Below the pieces are notes generated by a model. It made no database searches. It was not told the DNA's origin and was given only the letters and a program-made list of their open reading frames with translations. A stretch of DNA of 64,000 nucleotides from Mixophyes australis (Eukaryota; Chordata; Amphibia; Anura; Limnodynastidae), in NCBI GenBank assembly GCA_036250195.1, contig JAVHZZ010000008.1:6519434-6583433 (forward strand), read 5' to 3'. The position numbers were made by a program, and so were the translations under genes. Each line of letters begins with the position of its first letter. Positions within the stretch are counted from its first letter, which is position 1. Shown here one piece after another: positions 36,626-48,860 of this stretch.

Positions 36626-37816
36626 AGCCAGACCTGAATGATACTACAGACTCCAGCCCTTTTTGTAATACATCATATTTAATGTTGTTATTGTATTTTC
36701 TGTTTAGGAAAGATGTCTTGAAATGGGGGGGTTATATGTATTATTCAGGCTAGAGCTACTCGCTAGTGATTGACAGCTGTCCGTCTACTGATGTTCTGCA
36801 GAGACCTTTGCTTTTCTCAACATTGACTGTCAAGGTAACTATATATATATAGAAGTCTTTTGTGATGCAGATTCCACCAACATTGCTAACAATTAGTTTC
36901 TTTCCCATTTACTAATGAGATCCTTGCAATCTCTCTCTGTGTAATTAGCTGCTGTGCGAGAACTTGGCTACAGCCCAAGTCAGTTGTGACACCGAGCTAC
37001 CGGCCTTTTTCTCCTAACTTTTCAATAGACTTAATTAGCCTCTAAGGGATATTACAAAAAAATAGGATAAATTACCTTTAAGGAATGGTTACTCCTTCCA
37101 TACATATAAGACACACAACATAGTTATCTGACACTAGCAATGACCTCAAGATAAGAGTAAAGAGAGGATTTAGCTTGCATGACTGCGGAGCTTCATGGCT
37201 ACAAATCCTGGATAGTTTCTGCTTCCCTCACATTATTATATTATAGTATCTATATAGTAATTATAATTATTTAACTGCTGAGAGTCTACTAAACCTCCTC
37301 AGAACACAAAAAGAGCCGCTGGTTTCTGACAAACATGGACGTATTCTAATACATATCTGTCTGCTGCCCCAGAATGACTTCTAGGTAACACCCCTGAATG
37401 CTGACTGGTGGATTAAACCATGTGGCTATGCCAGTGAGGTCAGAGCAAACATAACTGACAAGTTTTGCTTTATCATTTCAGCTTTTTATACTATCTCAGA
37501 AGGTTCTTTACGCTGTTTAAGAGTTATGGGTGTGGCTGTTGCTGAAATAAAATAATGAGGCTTCAGCTTCTAAGCAGATGGAGTCTAAAGGCCGAATTCA
37601 TCAAGTCGTACTGAGTGCAACGTGCGTTTGTGCAAAAACGCAGGTAATTCGACTCTGTGTACTCCCGAGTTCAACAAAGAACGGATCTCAAAATCCATGG
37701 GCAGATGAATTCAGGTGTAGGTCTACTCTGCTCTAGTACACAAGAACCTGCAGGATACGTCCAATTTTTATGTGAATTACACACACGCAAAAGCACATAC
37801 TATGCACAGTAAGGGG
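36626..37816. other. DAB1 intron 3, no gene seen
   Basis: AT-rich intron. 37590-37810 is a weakly recognisable repeat (GAATTCATCAAGTCGTACTG, GCAAAAGCACATACTATGC) related to 24960 and 39060. Confidence 0.45.
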
Positions 37817-37987
37817 TATATTTACTAAATTGCGGGTTTGAGAAAGTGGAGATGTTGCCTATAGCAACCAATCAGATTCTAGCTGTCATTTTGCAGAATC
37901 TACTATATAAACGATAACTAGAATCTCATTGGTTGCTATAGGCAACATCTCCACTTTCTCAAACCCGCAGTTTAGTAAATCTAGCCC
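37817..37987. mobile_element. Palindromic CCAAT MITE, GGG-terminus family
   Basis: Starts about GGGTATATTTACTAAATTG and ends AGTAAATCTAGCCC. Arms carry TGCCTATAGCAACCAATCAG and its complement. TAA (or TAAG) flanks both ends, a probable 3-bp duplication. Close relative of 2388-2562. Confidence 0.87.
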
Positions 37988-40900
37988 TAAGTATCATTCC
38001 AACTGCAGACAGGCGGAGGGGCAGACAATTGGCTGCTGCGCTGATTCATCTCAGCATCAGTCCATGATACAGGCAGCTGAAACATTGAGACTGGGGATCA
38101 GATTGGCATCTTGGCTGCTTTCCTGAAACTGACTGTAAATGTTACTGTTGCTTTAGACCAGGCAATCAGTGGCTAGGACTTGTAGTTCCACCACAGCTGA
38201 CAAGTCGCAGGTTACCTAACCCTGCTCTGGCAGTAAATAAATAAAATTGGAACAGCTTTGAGAAATATGACTTTTTCAGCAGATGGCTGCAGAGTTGCAG
38301 ATGGTAAACTGGAGAAAGTTGTTTAAACAGAAAGTCGCACAGATTTCTGGATGTCTTTCAAGGGGCAAAGTTTCATGTCCCAATTTGGATTCATTCTCTT
38401 CGAAGAAATAAAAACAAATAAAATGCATGATAAAATAGCTGGTTTGTAAAATATGGATTATTTTCCCCTGAAAGATAAAAGTTTAATTAATAGAATGTTA
38501 TATTAATTATTTGATGGGGGAGATTAATTAAGGTCTGCTGTTGGATGTCAAGACATGAACTGGCAAAATAAGCATAATTAGTTGAAGACTTTGTTAGATT
38601 GAAGGGAAACTGTCATCATAATAGAATTGGTGTTACTGTGTGCGGTGCCCTGGGATCAAACCGTCAGCTTGGAACAGAGAACAAAACAGGCATTATAAAG
38701 AGGGTGGCATATACTGCGATTAATATACGTTAGTGCAATGTTGGTAAGGGAAGTGGCGGAATAAAGTAAAGCTGTATAAATAAGGTTCCTGAAATGAAAT
38801 TTAAAATAGAGAATATTTTTTCTCCAAAGTAAAAAGAAAAACATGGAAGGAAAATGTAGTAAGGCTTTAATCTTGACGTACTCCCATGGTCAAGGCTGGA
38901 GACAATGAGACATCCTCGGGCGGGCGCTTGAGGTTAACTGAGAAGGAGAGACAAGGACGGCGACAGGCACAGGCGTGACAGCCCCCTTCCTCCATCTTAT
39001 CTGCACCCCACCCTCAGTAGCGCGCGTTCATGTCGCAGCTACGCTGTGCAGATATTGACCGCGGGCGTGCCTATACCCCGAGTTCCGTACGTTCTAAACC
39101 AAATGCACATTACGCTCAGTATGCGTGCCTTGATGGATCGGGTCCAAGCAGAGAAAACCGGATACATTGTAATGGAACTGTCACAATTTTGGCACCCCCC
39201 AAAAGCCTTGCACCCCAGACTGATGCCTAGTCAGCCTAATGGATAATCAGGCCCAGGATCCTCGGAAAGGGGATTACACCGAGTACTGTTCTAGAAAAAG
39301 GAGAGGATTTAATATATAGAATATATATGCAGTTTATATCCAGCAGAATATCTGTCCCCACCTACTTGCACAGCAGTAGTGCTATGTTATATCCTGCAGG
39401 TGTCACTGTTGCTATGTGTGCAGATGTTTAATCACAGAGGGTATACACTGTATGCTCTATAGCCATCCGCAGTGATAGTGACACCTTCAGTTTGCTAGAA
39501 GGTACTGCATCTATCACAGAACTTTGTGTAGAGAGCTTGTCCACTTCATAGAGTTCTATTGAAGCATAGACAACAGCTTGCCGGGTGCTCAGAAAACAGA
39601 GGGGCGAGGCAGAACCTTAATTGATATATGTGGGGGTCTGCACTGATTAAAAAGGGATTGTTCAAAGGTGATCAACCAATTTAAATGAATTGCTCCTTAT
39701 TTATTGATTTATTAATCAACGTCATGAGAAAAAAGTATAGAACTTTCCTAGAACATCTGCCAAATCTGTAAACTTTCACGTATTCAAGTAATGGGATCTC
39801 TTATACAGAAACACATTATCCAAAAACAGAGGGTTACTTTATCAATGCAATTTAGTAGATTTAGGAAAAGCGCCAAATTACAGGAAAATTCCTTATCCAT
39901 AAATCCCCAAGAAGCCTTATTAAGGATAATAGGTCCCACATCATCATATTTATGTACATAATACATATATTATCCCCTTTATTGCTAAATGGATAACCCC
40001 AGTTAGACTATATCTATATATTAATAGCATAAGTATGACTTTTATGAGTGACTTATTTCTATGATGCTGAGGTCTTGGTTTGTAGATTTGCAGAAAAATA
40101 TTGGCGCTGTAATTGAATGCATCATTTTGGAGTTATTTCGCAAAACGTCAGCCCGCCATTTACAATAATGTATTACCATTGTCCTCTGGAAAATGTGACA
40201 GTTGGCAATACACTTGTGCACCTGCTGGTTGCTCTGGGAACTGTGTCAATTAGTGAACACTCCGTGCACCTGTTGGGTGACCTGGAATATGTGACCTACT
40301 GGGTGGTCTGGAAACTGTGACAGTTATTTGCAAACACATATATCAGTGCATCTTGCGAGGACCATGCCCAGCAATGTATAACTTCGATGGAAGAAGTTAT
40401 ACATGTATTGCAGTGTATAAATAAATTCTTTAGTTCGTTTAATATAGTGATTGATAATATCGTTATTTATTCATTATACTCTGTTGTTAAAATTTCTACA
40501 TGTAATATAGTGTATAAAAAGTTATTAAATTCTGTTAATAAAGTAATTTAGTCATTACATTTCAGTTTAATTTAAGGCGATTACCGCCGGGTTTCTCTAG
40601 TAATATATATTGTATGTAAATAAAATATGATTATAGCCTCTGAGAACGACTTCATTCAGAAATACATTCAGAAACTTAAGACATAAGTTTCTACAATGCA
40701 CATATATGCTGTTGCTTTTTAAACATGCTGCAATTAACATGTCAAGTTTAAACGCACAGTTTGATTTAAAAAAAAAAAAATGTAAAAAATAAATAAGCAA
40801 GAACATATGATGTATGAGTTTTGGCATGTAATAAAAACACATTTCCTGTGAAATGTGAAGCATATGGGGTGAGGGATTTTAAGTCGAGAAATTGTCTACA

Positions 40901-42055
40901 ACTGATGGCGCAGCTTTGAAATTCTTGGGCATATCTGGAGCATCGCTTTCCTCACTGTTTCATACAATGTCTGACAGATGCTTCTTCATTAAGATTGCAA
41001 ATGTGGCGTACTTAACTTGGATGAAAAACTCAAGATCGTATTTCTGTTAACCGACTCCCATTGCCGAAATGTTCCGCAATCAGTAGTGGCGATTAAAAAA
41101 AAAATATCAAGCGTTTGCAGCTATTATTTTCCTGCAGGTTACTCAATCTTACTTTTTGTGACACACAATTGTTCAATGACATATCAAGTAAAACAGACCA
41201 AATTAACCAACAACTACAGTTTCTACAGCCATAACGAGATGCGAGTTATCAATTCTTCCTGCTTAGCATCCAGAGAACTGATGCGATGATGTCGCTTTTT
41301 GAATAAGCCATTTTTAGACGACTGCCAGCATTAATTTATATGCGATTGTGCAGCGGGCGATGAAAGTCTGTAGTAAATTAGTGAATTCTGCCAATTATGA
41401 TCCGCATGGTAGCAAATGAATAGAAATGAATGTGGATTCTGTACCTGAGATTACCGGGTGACTTTTATATCCCACTTACATGACTATTTCAGGAATCGCC
41501 AGGTATATTTTATAACCGACAAGTAATTAGCAGCTACATTAAGAAACCTCCACAGGCTCTGCATTTAGAGACAGCTCTCTGTAAACAGGTTCATTAATTG
41601 GAGATGTTGGAGGAAAGAAACACAGTTTAATAAAATACACCTTCATATTCCTTGCTAATCAGCTAATGACATGCATAAATAGACTTAAATATACTTAATT
41701 AAGGAGAAAATGAATATGTTTTCTCTTGCATGGGTAATTGTGGCATACTACCAAACAATTATATTTAAATAAATAAAATATTTTCAGGTTAACCTTTTGC
41801 TAAGATGACAGCATAACCACACAATCTGCATATCCACAGATATTGCTTTTTTATTGCTGTTTCACAAAATAATTACATTTGTATGTGTACCTATGCAGGG
41901 CTTAACTGAAGTGCCTGGATTCTGAAAAATGATTCCGATAGGCGCTCACCCCACAGTATAATGGGCCTAAGTAGTGTTGACACATTATGTTAAACAGTAA
42001 TATCTGCTCCCCACGTTTGGAACTCCGTGCTCCGCCCAATCAAACTCGACCCCAA
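37988..42055. other. DAB1 intron 3, no gene seen
   Basis: 38155-38225 is a partial relative of the ZNF143-motif palindrome. 39030-39255 is a repeat fragment ending GGATAATCAGGCCC. 40375-40408 has a short palindrome TGTATAACTTC / GAAGTTATACA. 41300-41720 is AT-rich with many TAATTA-type strings and looks unique. No exon was recognised. Confidence 0.45.
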
Positions 42056-42056
42056 C

Positions 42057-42235
42057 CAGGGGGTAAATGTATCAAACTGAGAGTTTTCGAGCGGTTTTGA
42101 AAAGTGGAGATGTTGCCTATAGCAACCAATCAGATTCTAGCTATCGTTTTGTAGAATGTACTAAATAAATGACAGCTAGATTCTGATTGGTTTTTGAAGC
42201 CCGCCAGAAAACTCTCAGCTTGATACATTTACCCC
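42057..42235. mobile_element. Palindromic CCAAT MITE, GGGG-terminus subtype
   Basis: Starts GGGGTAAATGTATCAAACTG and ends TTGATACATTTACCCC, flanked by CAG on both sides (3-bp duplication). The interior has AACCAATCAGATTCTAGCT and its complement. Ends differ from the 2388 copy but match 49935. Confidence 0.88.
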
Positions 42236-42368
42236 CAGGAATCTTTCAAATGCTTCCTCAAAATCTCATCGTTCACATTTGCCTATTCGGCACCATCCTA
42301 ACACAGTTCCCTCCGCACACTGTACCTGCCCCTTTCACTACACCTCTATCGTCTCTGTTTACTACCCT

Positions 42369-42806
42369 AAGGATGGCTGGGTACACAGTACAGGTTTTTC
42401 ACCCAATTATCGTGCCAAGCACACAATAAAAGAGCATTAAATCCGATATCGTATTAGTGTGTACGCTTCCATGATCATGTTTTATCGTTCCAAACACAGT
42501 GTATTGTTTTATTTCAATTTATAACCATACTAAAAATCTCTATAAACAATGGAACGATGTCATCCCAATCCCGCAGTGTGTAAGCACTCAGGACCGGCAG
42601 TGTCCATAGATCTCTATGGAGTTTACGGAGTCACCATCTATTCAGCTGATGGTTATGACAGATGAAGAGCACAGATCGGAGGGTAAACCTTGTAAAACGT
42701 GTATACTGTACACAGGAATCGGCTGTTGATCGGGAGTTTCAGTCATTGGTAAAATCGTTAAGGATATTGTATTGGGAGAAATTTTCTGTAGTGTGTACCC
42801 AGTGCA
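42369..42806 (-). mobile_element. Non-autonomous DNA transposon, family B copy 2 (inverted)
   Basis: Reverse-complement relative of 2620-3058: complement strings TTTCTCCCAATACAATATCC, CGATCAACAGCCGATTCC and GTGTAAGCACTCAGGACCGG correspond in order. Ends GGCTGGGTACACAG and GTGTGTACCCAG are inverted repeats. Confidence 0.78.
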
Positions 42807-42835
42807 AACTCTCACAAGTTTTGCCCCCTCTACCC

Positions 42836-43428
42836 CATACTTGCCAACTCTCCCTGAATGTCAGGGAGACTCCCTGAAATAGGGGTGATCTCCCTCACTC
42901 CCTGAAGAGTCTGGCATTCTCCCTGATGCTGAGCCAGTACAAGACGTGGTTGGCTTCGCCATCTGTGGCATGATGACACAGTTCAGAAATTGTGTCCTAT
43001 GTCCATGTATTGATGCCTATGGAGGTGGCCATTTTCATGGAGACCAAGATTTAATCAAAGACTAACAGGTAAGACAACATGACTTCAGTAATGAAGACAC
43101 TTCAGTCTCTAGAGATTAATTAACTGTTTTTCTTTAATGCATAATTGCCTACTCTCCTGGAATGTCCGGGAGACTCCCGCAGTTCTGGGAGACCTCCTGG
43201 GAGAGCAGGGCAACCTCCTGATTCTTGCCCCCACCATTTATATGTTGTGGAGGGCGGGGCTTAATGACGCAAATATCGCATCATCTTAGCCCCTGCTGTA
43301 ATTGGCCAAAATTGTGACAATCATTTAGGGGGCGAGCCCAAAATGATGCGATTTCTCAAACCCCACCCCTGCACGCCCACCTCCCCCGGGATCTCCCTGA
43401 AGCCAACAAGGAAAAGTTGGCAAGTATG
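42836..43428 (+). mobile_element. hAT-like non-autonomous transposon, copy 2 of family A
   Basis: Ends CATACTTGCCAACTCTCC and AAAAGTTGGCAAGTATG. Flanks CTCTACCC and CGCTACCT match at six of eight bases. It is the same element as 413-966 and in the same orientation; it lacks a 19-bp piece present in copy 1 near 680 and keeps a piece (GTAATTGGCCAAAATTGTG) that copy 1 has lost. Confidence 0.87.
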
Positions 43429-43539
43429 CGCTACCTCCACATCCTCTTTATAATGTTTCCTTTGTGTCTTTCTTTCAGTTTCAGTTGTTTCTCCTTATGC
43501 AGCTGTTTTCTCTATAGTCTCCTGTATTGACTTTTACTG

Positions 43540-43612
43540 GGTATTTTTTGTTGATTGTGCAGCGCTGTGGATTCTGTTGCGCCATATAAATAAAGACAAC
43601 GATGAGGATGAT
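43540..43612 (+). mobile_element. L2/SINE tail fragment
   Basis: GTGCAGCGCTGTGGATTCTG then GCGCCATATAAATAAAG and a GATGAGGATGAT end. Only the 3' tail is left. Confidence 0.75.
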
Positions 43613-44668
43613 CTACATACATATGTCTGAAGTCAACACTGCTTGCTGTTTCACTCTGCACTGCTGTAAATGCCTCTGATCTGCGGGGTTACAGGTCATT
43701 GCCACTGTTGTACACTAACACAAAACACCAATCTAATAAGACCTTACAAACAGTTTCTACACTAGTACTAAAGTTATTTCTTTACCAACAAGAACATGTT
43801 TATGTACAATTGCCTAAATAAATAGATTTGCTTTGCAGCTGTGCATTACTTTATTTCTGAAGTGTTCCCAAATTCGCCGGGTGGTGCAGATTCTGCACAA
43901 CTGATAAAGCGCTATGAGTATCCCTTAATTAGGACACACAGCTGGCATCGTGGTGATTCTCCATCTGCAGAACCCTCTCCCAATTCCGCTGCCCTGTCTC
44001 TGCCAGTCAGATGTGCTGTACCGAAGCAGAGACCACAGGAAAGGGTCCCGTGTGAGCTCACTTGCTTCTAAATAGGTTGCACTATTAGATTGCAAGAAAT
44101 GTACAATGTATCTCTGTCTGGAATCAGCCAATTAGTATGTCTGCTTTTCATTTGAAAGTAAATTGCTTATTTTAATAGGAAAAGGAACATACATCTTTCT
44201 TCCAAGCACGCAAAAGCTTTATCTGGCAACTAACCAAATAGAGGCCACGTAGTAGTACTCAGATATTAAAGGAATAATCATATCGATTTAACTTAAAGTA
44301 TTCTCTAACTAAAATAAATAAATAAATGAAAAACACATTTTACTATGTAAAATGAATAGTTATTAGTACATACTAGAACCTACACTATCTGTGTACTAAT
44401 GTGGCTTGCATTATATCAGACAGATCCCTAAGAGGCGTAATGTGAAGTACAGGTTTATTTTGAGGTGGCTGCTACACTGTATCTTGCACAGAAAACCGCA
44501 GCGCAATGAGACAGACATTGGGAGAATTCTGCACCTTGTTAACGGATTGTGGGTGGGCAGCGATGCACAACTAATTCACTATGTATTTACTATGATCCTG
44601 ACTGTTCTCTGAGCCCCCTCTCCCTAAGACCCCATCTCATTATACCAAAGAGTAAAAATAAACACATA
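43613..44668. other. DAB1 intron 3, no gene seen
   Basis: AT-rich intron without recognised repeats or coding sequence. Confidence 0.45.
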
Positions 44669-44797
44669 GGGCCTGAGTCATTAAGGAGAGCAAAGCATAA
44701 AAAAGAAGCAACTTTGCACCTGGGCAAAACCATGTTGCACTGGAGGGGGAGGTAAATGTAAAATATGAGGACAGAGTTATAGTTGACGTAGGGCATG
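44669..44797. mobile_element. GGG-family D element, left half
   Basis: Starts GGGCCTGAGTCATTAAGG, with GGCAAAACCATGTTGCACTG, and stops near GGGCATG, the midpoint of the full element at 16534. Followed by a small inverted pair CCAGCCAATCA / TGATTGGCTGG (44850-44900). Confidence 0.72.
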
Positions 44798-45357
44798 TTG
44801 AAATGATGAAATCCGGGAGCCACCGTAATCCCTGACACTCCCACTAACCACCAGCCAATCATAAGCATTTCCTTCTGCTGCCAGCTGGTGATTGGCTGGC
44901 AGTCACGGGGATCTCAAAACCATGATTATTTCGCTTTAGTCCATTCTAGTGAGAGTTTGGTTACATTTTTATAGGGGGTTTTCAGGTTTTTATCTCTCCT
45001 TATTTGAAAAATAAAAGATCAAGTAGAGGGAAAAGCAGATTCATTTTATTCTTTTTATAAAGCAGGCAAGGGTCTTAGGTCACTCGTGCCTCCCTCTCTA
45101 GTGTTGAGGCTGGTTGAGTATTTGTTATTTTTTTTAAATGATTTACTTATATGACAAGACCTGAACTCCACCTGGTCTGAACTGGTGCAGAATTCAAGTC
45201 CTTTTGCAAAACGGGAATGATCAAGAAGGCCCTGAAAAAACATAATTTTATCTCATTACACAAGTTTCAGTTTGTAAGACAGTATCTAATTTCTGCATTC
45301 CACAACTGTGTTTTGCCTTTCATAAATTACCTCTATTGATGCAATATTCCAAGCAGA
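44798..45357. other. DAB1 intron 3, no gene seen
   Basis: Intron with the small inverted pair noted for the preceding element and otherwise nothing recognised. Confidence 0.45.
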
Positions 45358-45758
45358 GGGCCTAATTTATTAAGGAACACAAAACTAACGTATTGTGCAT
45401 TTTCTTAGCATGTATACACAGCCGTCATCACTAGTAATCAGCACTTACACCTGACCTGTATCCTGTACAAGTGATACAACTGAAAATCACGCACCTTAGA
45501 GATGCCCAAAGCTTGAATCGGACGCTGCTGTGTGCGCTCCAGCTTGGCACGTCCTGACTGTACACTGACTACGGGCATATGCCCAGTCCTCTCCCAGTTC
45601 CGCCCATGAAATTGTAGACTGTAGTAAGAGTTCTTTGTGCATTGAAATAAATTGGACATTTTTTTACTGGCATGTAAACCGGTTCTGGGCATGCCCAGAG
45701 CGATCTTACCCAAACTACGGCACGTATCGGCATTTACGTTTCTTAATGAATCAGGCCC
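45358..45758. mobile_element. GGG-family element E, full copy
   Basis: Ends GGGCCTAATTTATTAAGG and TTCTTAATGAATCAGGCCC, flanked by AGA on both sides (3-bp duplication). The arms share GCATGCCCAGAAC-type strings. Its inverted relative at 24076 is split by a SINE. Confidence 0.82.
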
Positions 45759-46027
45759 AGAATCTTTAAACTGCCATCCCATGGTTTATGTTGCTTTATA
45801 CAATATCCTACGACACCATTCCTCTTACATAACATAAGAAATGCAGATTACAGACGAGATGAGGAGTCGGCAAAGGACTTTGTGGTTTCCAACCACATCG
45901 AGGCTGAAATTTACATCATTGTTACTTTCTGATATCCCAAAGATGCATGACAGGTTCCTATCTGTCCTATCCTAATTAATTAGCACTCTCACAATTACTC
46001 ATTGCCTGTTAGAGGTTTATGTTGCTG

Positions 46028-46580
46028 TTACCTCGGCAACTCCGTTCTGCACAAGATCTGCGTCTCTCGTACACCCTCATCACATCCTCCCATTCCCGGT
46101 TTCAGGACTTTTTTCTGGCTGCACGCACTCTATGGAGTTCTCTCCCTCGCACAATAAGACTCTCCTCTGGTCTATAAACTTTCAAGCATTCGCTGAAAAC
46201 CCACCTCTTCAGGCAAGCTTATAATATTCCTCAACCACCCTCTTAACCTCACTACATTACCCTACTACCACCCGTTACACAATTTCACACAAGACAACGA
46301 CCCCCTGACCAACATTGTTGTGTGACGGGATCATTTAGCTTATGAGTCACTTTTACCTTTGCAGTCTGGCTGGGCCGAAATGCAAAATGTAGACTTAACC
46401 TCATGTATCAAACTCCCATTGTCCCACAGATTGTAAGCTTGCGAGCAGGGCCTTCTCACCTCTGTCTGTTTTACCCAGTTTGTTTATTAGTTTACTGTGT
46501 TTGTCCCTAATTGTAAAGCGCTACGGAATATGTTGGCGCTATATAAATAAATAAATAAATAAATGATGATGATGATAATA
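46028..46580 (+). mobile_element. L2-like LINE, 3' end of ORF2 and tail
   Basis: One frame reads RQLRSAQDLRLSYTLITSS, then RFQDFFLAARTLWSSLPRTI and RLSSGL*TFKHSLKTHLFRQAY. This is the conserved C-terminal block of L2/CR1-type reverse transcriptases (LWSSLP, TFK..LKTHLFRQAY). A single in-frame TAA replaces a codon before TFK, so the copy is dead. The 3' UTR runs to GTAAAGCGCTACGGAATATG, then TTGGCGCTATATAAA, and ends in (AAAT)n and (GATGAT)n. Its tail is the one shared with the SINEs at 9297, 24132 and 62366, which fits the SINEs using this LINE's machinery. Confidence 0.88.
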
Positions 46581-47597
46581 CCTGGGTCCTCCTATCTGAG
46601 ATGACTATCTGACCTAGCCTGATCCCCTGACTTTTGTGATTTTCTACTTTGATGTCTAATTCGATTCCAGACCCTGGATTAATTGACCTCCTCCGTATGT
46701 CAGTAATCTTACCCTGAGTGATAATCTCCAAAAAACGTTGTGCCAAAGGGGGAAACAGAGTACTGAGGAGCATGTCTACCTCCAAGACCAAATGGACAGC
46801 GATAGGTACGTGTAGGCTGGTTATTGAGCAGGCTGATATCACAATGTGGGAACATTATTATGAAAACCGCTCGCTAGATATAATGTCTGGTGGGTGGGTA
46901 TTATTACTGAACGAGCAATGAGGACAACTAAGCCCTGTTTATGCTGAACATAAGACATTTTAATCTAATGAGCAGATATGGGAGATTTGTTCAATTATAA
47001 AAGCTACTTTACAGCACTACTACTAATAAGATCCAGTTGTGATATGAAAGATAGAATATACTGTACTTCTCTAGAAGGTTACAAGAGATTATTACTCTGG
47101 AAGTAGCAGAATGTATCAATGCATTGTAACATTGTAACACCAGCAGGTCCATCATTTGTTATGATTTACATATAAATTATATTGTCTTGTAACTGTTGCA
47201 TTTATAGTATAATATGTATTGTAGTTTGATATATCAATCCTCCAAACCACAATCTCAAGCCAAAAGTTGGAGGAAGGGGGTGATCTAGTGAAAAAAAATA
47301 ATTAACTGCTACATTGTTTTTTTGTGTGTACAAAAAAACAGTACACACAAAATAATTTACTTGAATTTTTATGATACCTCCTCTAAATTCTAAACTGCTA
47401 TGTAATACTATGAAAATATATGTTTATCATTATAAAAATACATAAAAGCACAAAAGATTACAAGAGGGGCATTAAATAATAATCAAACATATAAATGATC
47501 CTGGTTGTGTTACACTGATTTCCCGATATTTATTTTATGAGTTTCCTGGGCATATGACACAGTTTGTGCTGATTCTGGGTGATTTCTCTCTACTTAC
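46581..47597. other. DAB1 intron 3, next to exon 3
   Basis: AT-rich intron; no recognised repeat. 47320-47350 has a small GTGTGTAC / GTACACAC palindrome. Confidence 0.5.
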
Positions 47598-47696
47598 ACC
47601 GCTCTTTTCATCAAAGATTTTGATTCCTCCAAAGGAAACTGTTAAAAAGACTTTTTGTTTGTGTTCGCCTTTTGATCGAGCTCCTGCCACGATACC
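47598..47696 (-). CDS. DAB1: DAB1 coding exon 3: central PTB strands
   Basis: Ninety-nine nucleotides, 33 codons, phase 0 at both ends, encoding [33 protein letters not shown]. This corresponds to mouse DAB1 residues 70-102, the central beta strands of the PTB fold; the [11 protein letters not shown] segment is rich in basic residues in the region where the family contacts phosphoinositide. The acceptor is CTACACAG|GGT and the donor GGT|GTAAGTA, a near-consensus pair. Compared with mouse as I remember it, there are conservative changes (V to I, I to V twice, T to S) and no length change. It is separated from exon 2 by a 3,886-bp intron and from exon 4 by a 24,868-bp intron that carries the GATA satellite. 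Not in doubt as DAB1; the paralogue DAB2 differs more in this segment. Confidence 0.97.
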
Positions 47697-48339
47697 CTGT
47701 GTAGAGAATAAAAGACAAAATCTTGGGTTAGAGGCTCATCCTTCTTCTCTTTAAAGAAGTTATGAGAGATTAGATAAGACCGGTATTAACTTAAATTGGT
47801 TTTTAAATTTGTAAGTTTTTGTTTCAAATACAAAAAGTATTCAGGTACGTGAAATGCGTCAGGCCACGGTGGTATTCTGTTAAAAAAAATGCAAAAACCC
47901 ATAACATAAATGACAACGTAGGATATAAAACAAAGAGTTTGTCATGACCAATAATCCTGGCACATTCAGAAGAGTTATGATGTAGGGTGCAATTTATTCA
48001 TTAAGTTATTCATTACACTTTGCAGGGGCCGAGGGTTGGGAGGTTGGAGAAGGGGGGGAGTTATCCTGGGGAGCGTTTTCTTTTTGTCGTTCATCAGCGA
48101 CAGCTGCTCTGTGTCCGGAGAGGCTGCTGATAGTGAATTAAAAATCTGCCCCTACTACTGACGTCAGCGAGCAACTGTTCTCAGAAAGGTTTTACTGAGC
48201 CGTCCTGCCAGCTACCGGAAATAATGGTGCTATTAGTGAGGTTTTGCACTCCTGCAGTGAACTCCAGCAAGCAATGGCAGTCTAGGGTGCCAAGAGAGAG
48301 GGGAGGAGGGTACCACGGCCTTCCCTGGGGACCAAATGG
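47697..48339. other. DAB1 intron 2, exon-3 side
   Basis: AT-rich, then increasingly GC-rich from 48000. No coding similarity. Confidence 0.5.
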
Positions 48340-48860
48340 TGGTGTGTCACAACTAGGCGTTGAGTACCTGCTAACGTTGGCGCAACTCAAGTAGACGGTT
48401 CGGAATCTAAAGTGTCAAACTTTCGGCGCTGTCAATGGCAGCCGCCGGAGGTTTAGAATAGCGTCCGGTTGCGTGGAAGCACCGGCGGTCCGGCCGGAAG
48501 TCATACGTCTGGTTGACTGGCAATCAGACGCACCGAGAGTGAAGAGAGGCGACCGTGCCGAGGAAGCAGCGGGACGGCGCCTGACATGGTGATTAGGTCA
48601 GGTAGGGCGGGGCCCCAGCAGAGCAGGATTGTGGGTGTAGTATGATGAATGAGCAGCTATAGCTCCCATAGCTCCAGGCAGTCCATGCCCCTTAGGGTGC
48701 GGGCACAGCACCAGCTTTTGCAACCAGGGTGTGGCCTTTAGATGCAGCCCTCTTGGCGGTTAATTGGAGAAAAGCAGCGGGAAAGAGATCCTGCACTCAG
48801 CCGTGGTGGGCAAAGGAGAGCAGAGACAGAGGGAATGACAGGTAAGCAATAGAAAATGAT
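48340..48860 (+). promoter_or_regulatory. CpG-rich stretch, possible promoter or repeat 5' region
   Basis: 48360-48600 is dense in CpG (CGCCGGAGG, GCGTCCGGTTGCG, CCGGCGGTCCGGCCGG, CGACCGTGCCG, GCGGGACGGCG), unlike the surrounding AT-rich intron, and is followed at 48840 by GACAG|GTAAGC, a good splice-donor match on the plus strand. A CpG-rich head followed by a donor is what an alternative first exon or the 5' region of a retroelement would look like. Its plus-strand direction is opposite to DAB1. I cannot decide between the two. Confidence 0.35.

Noticed and set aside
40375..40408. loxP-like palindrome (TGTATAACTTC ... GAAGTTATACA).
   Set aside because: Only the outer part of each arm resembles loxP, the spacer differs, and an 11-bp palindrome is expected by chance in this AT-rich sequence.
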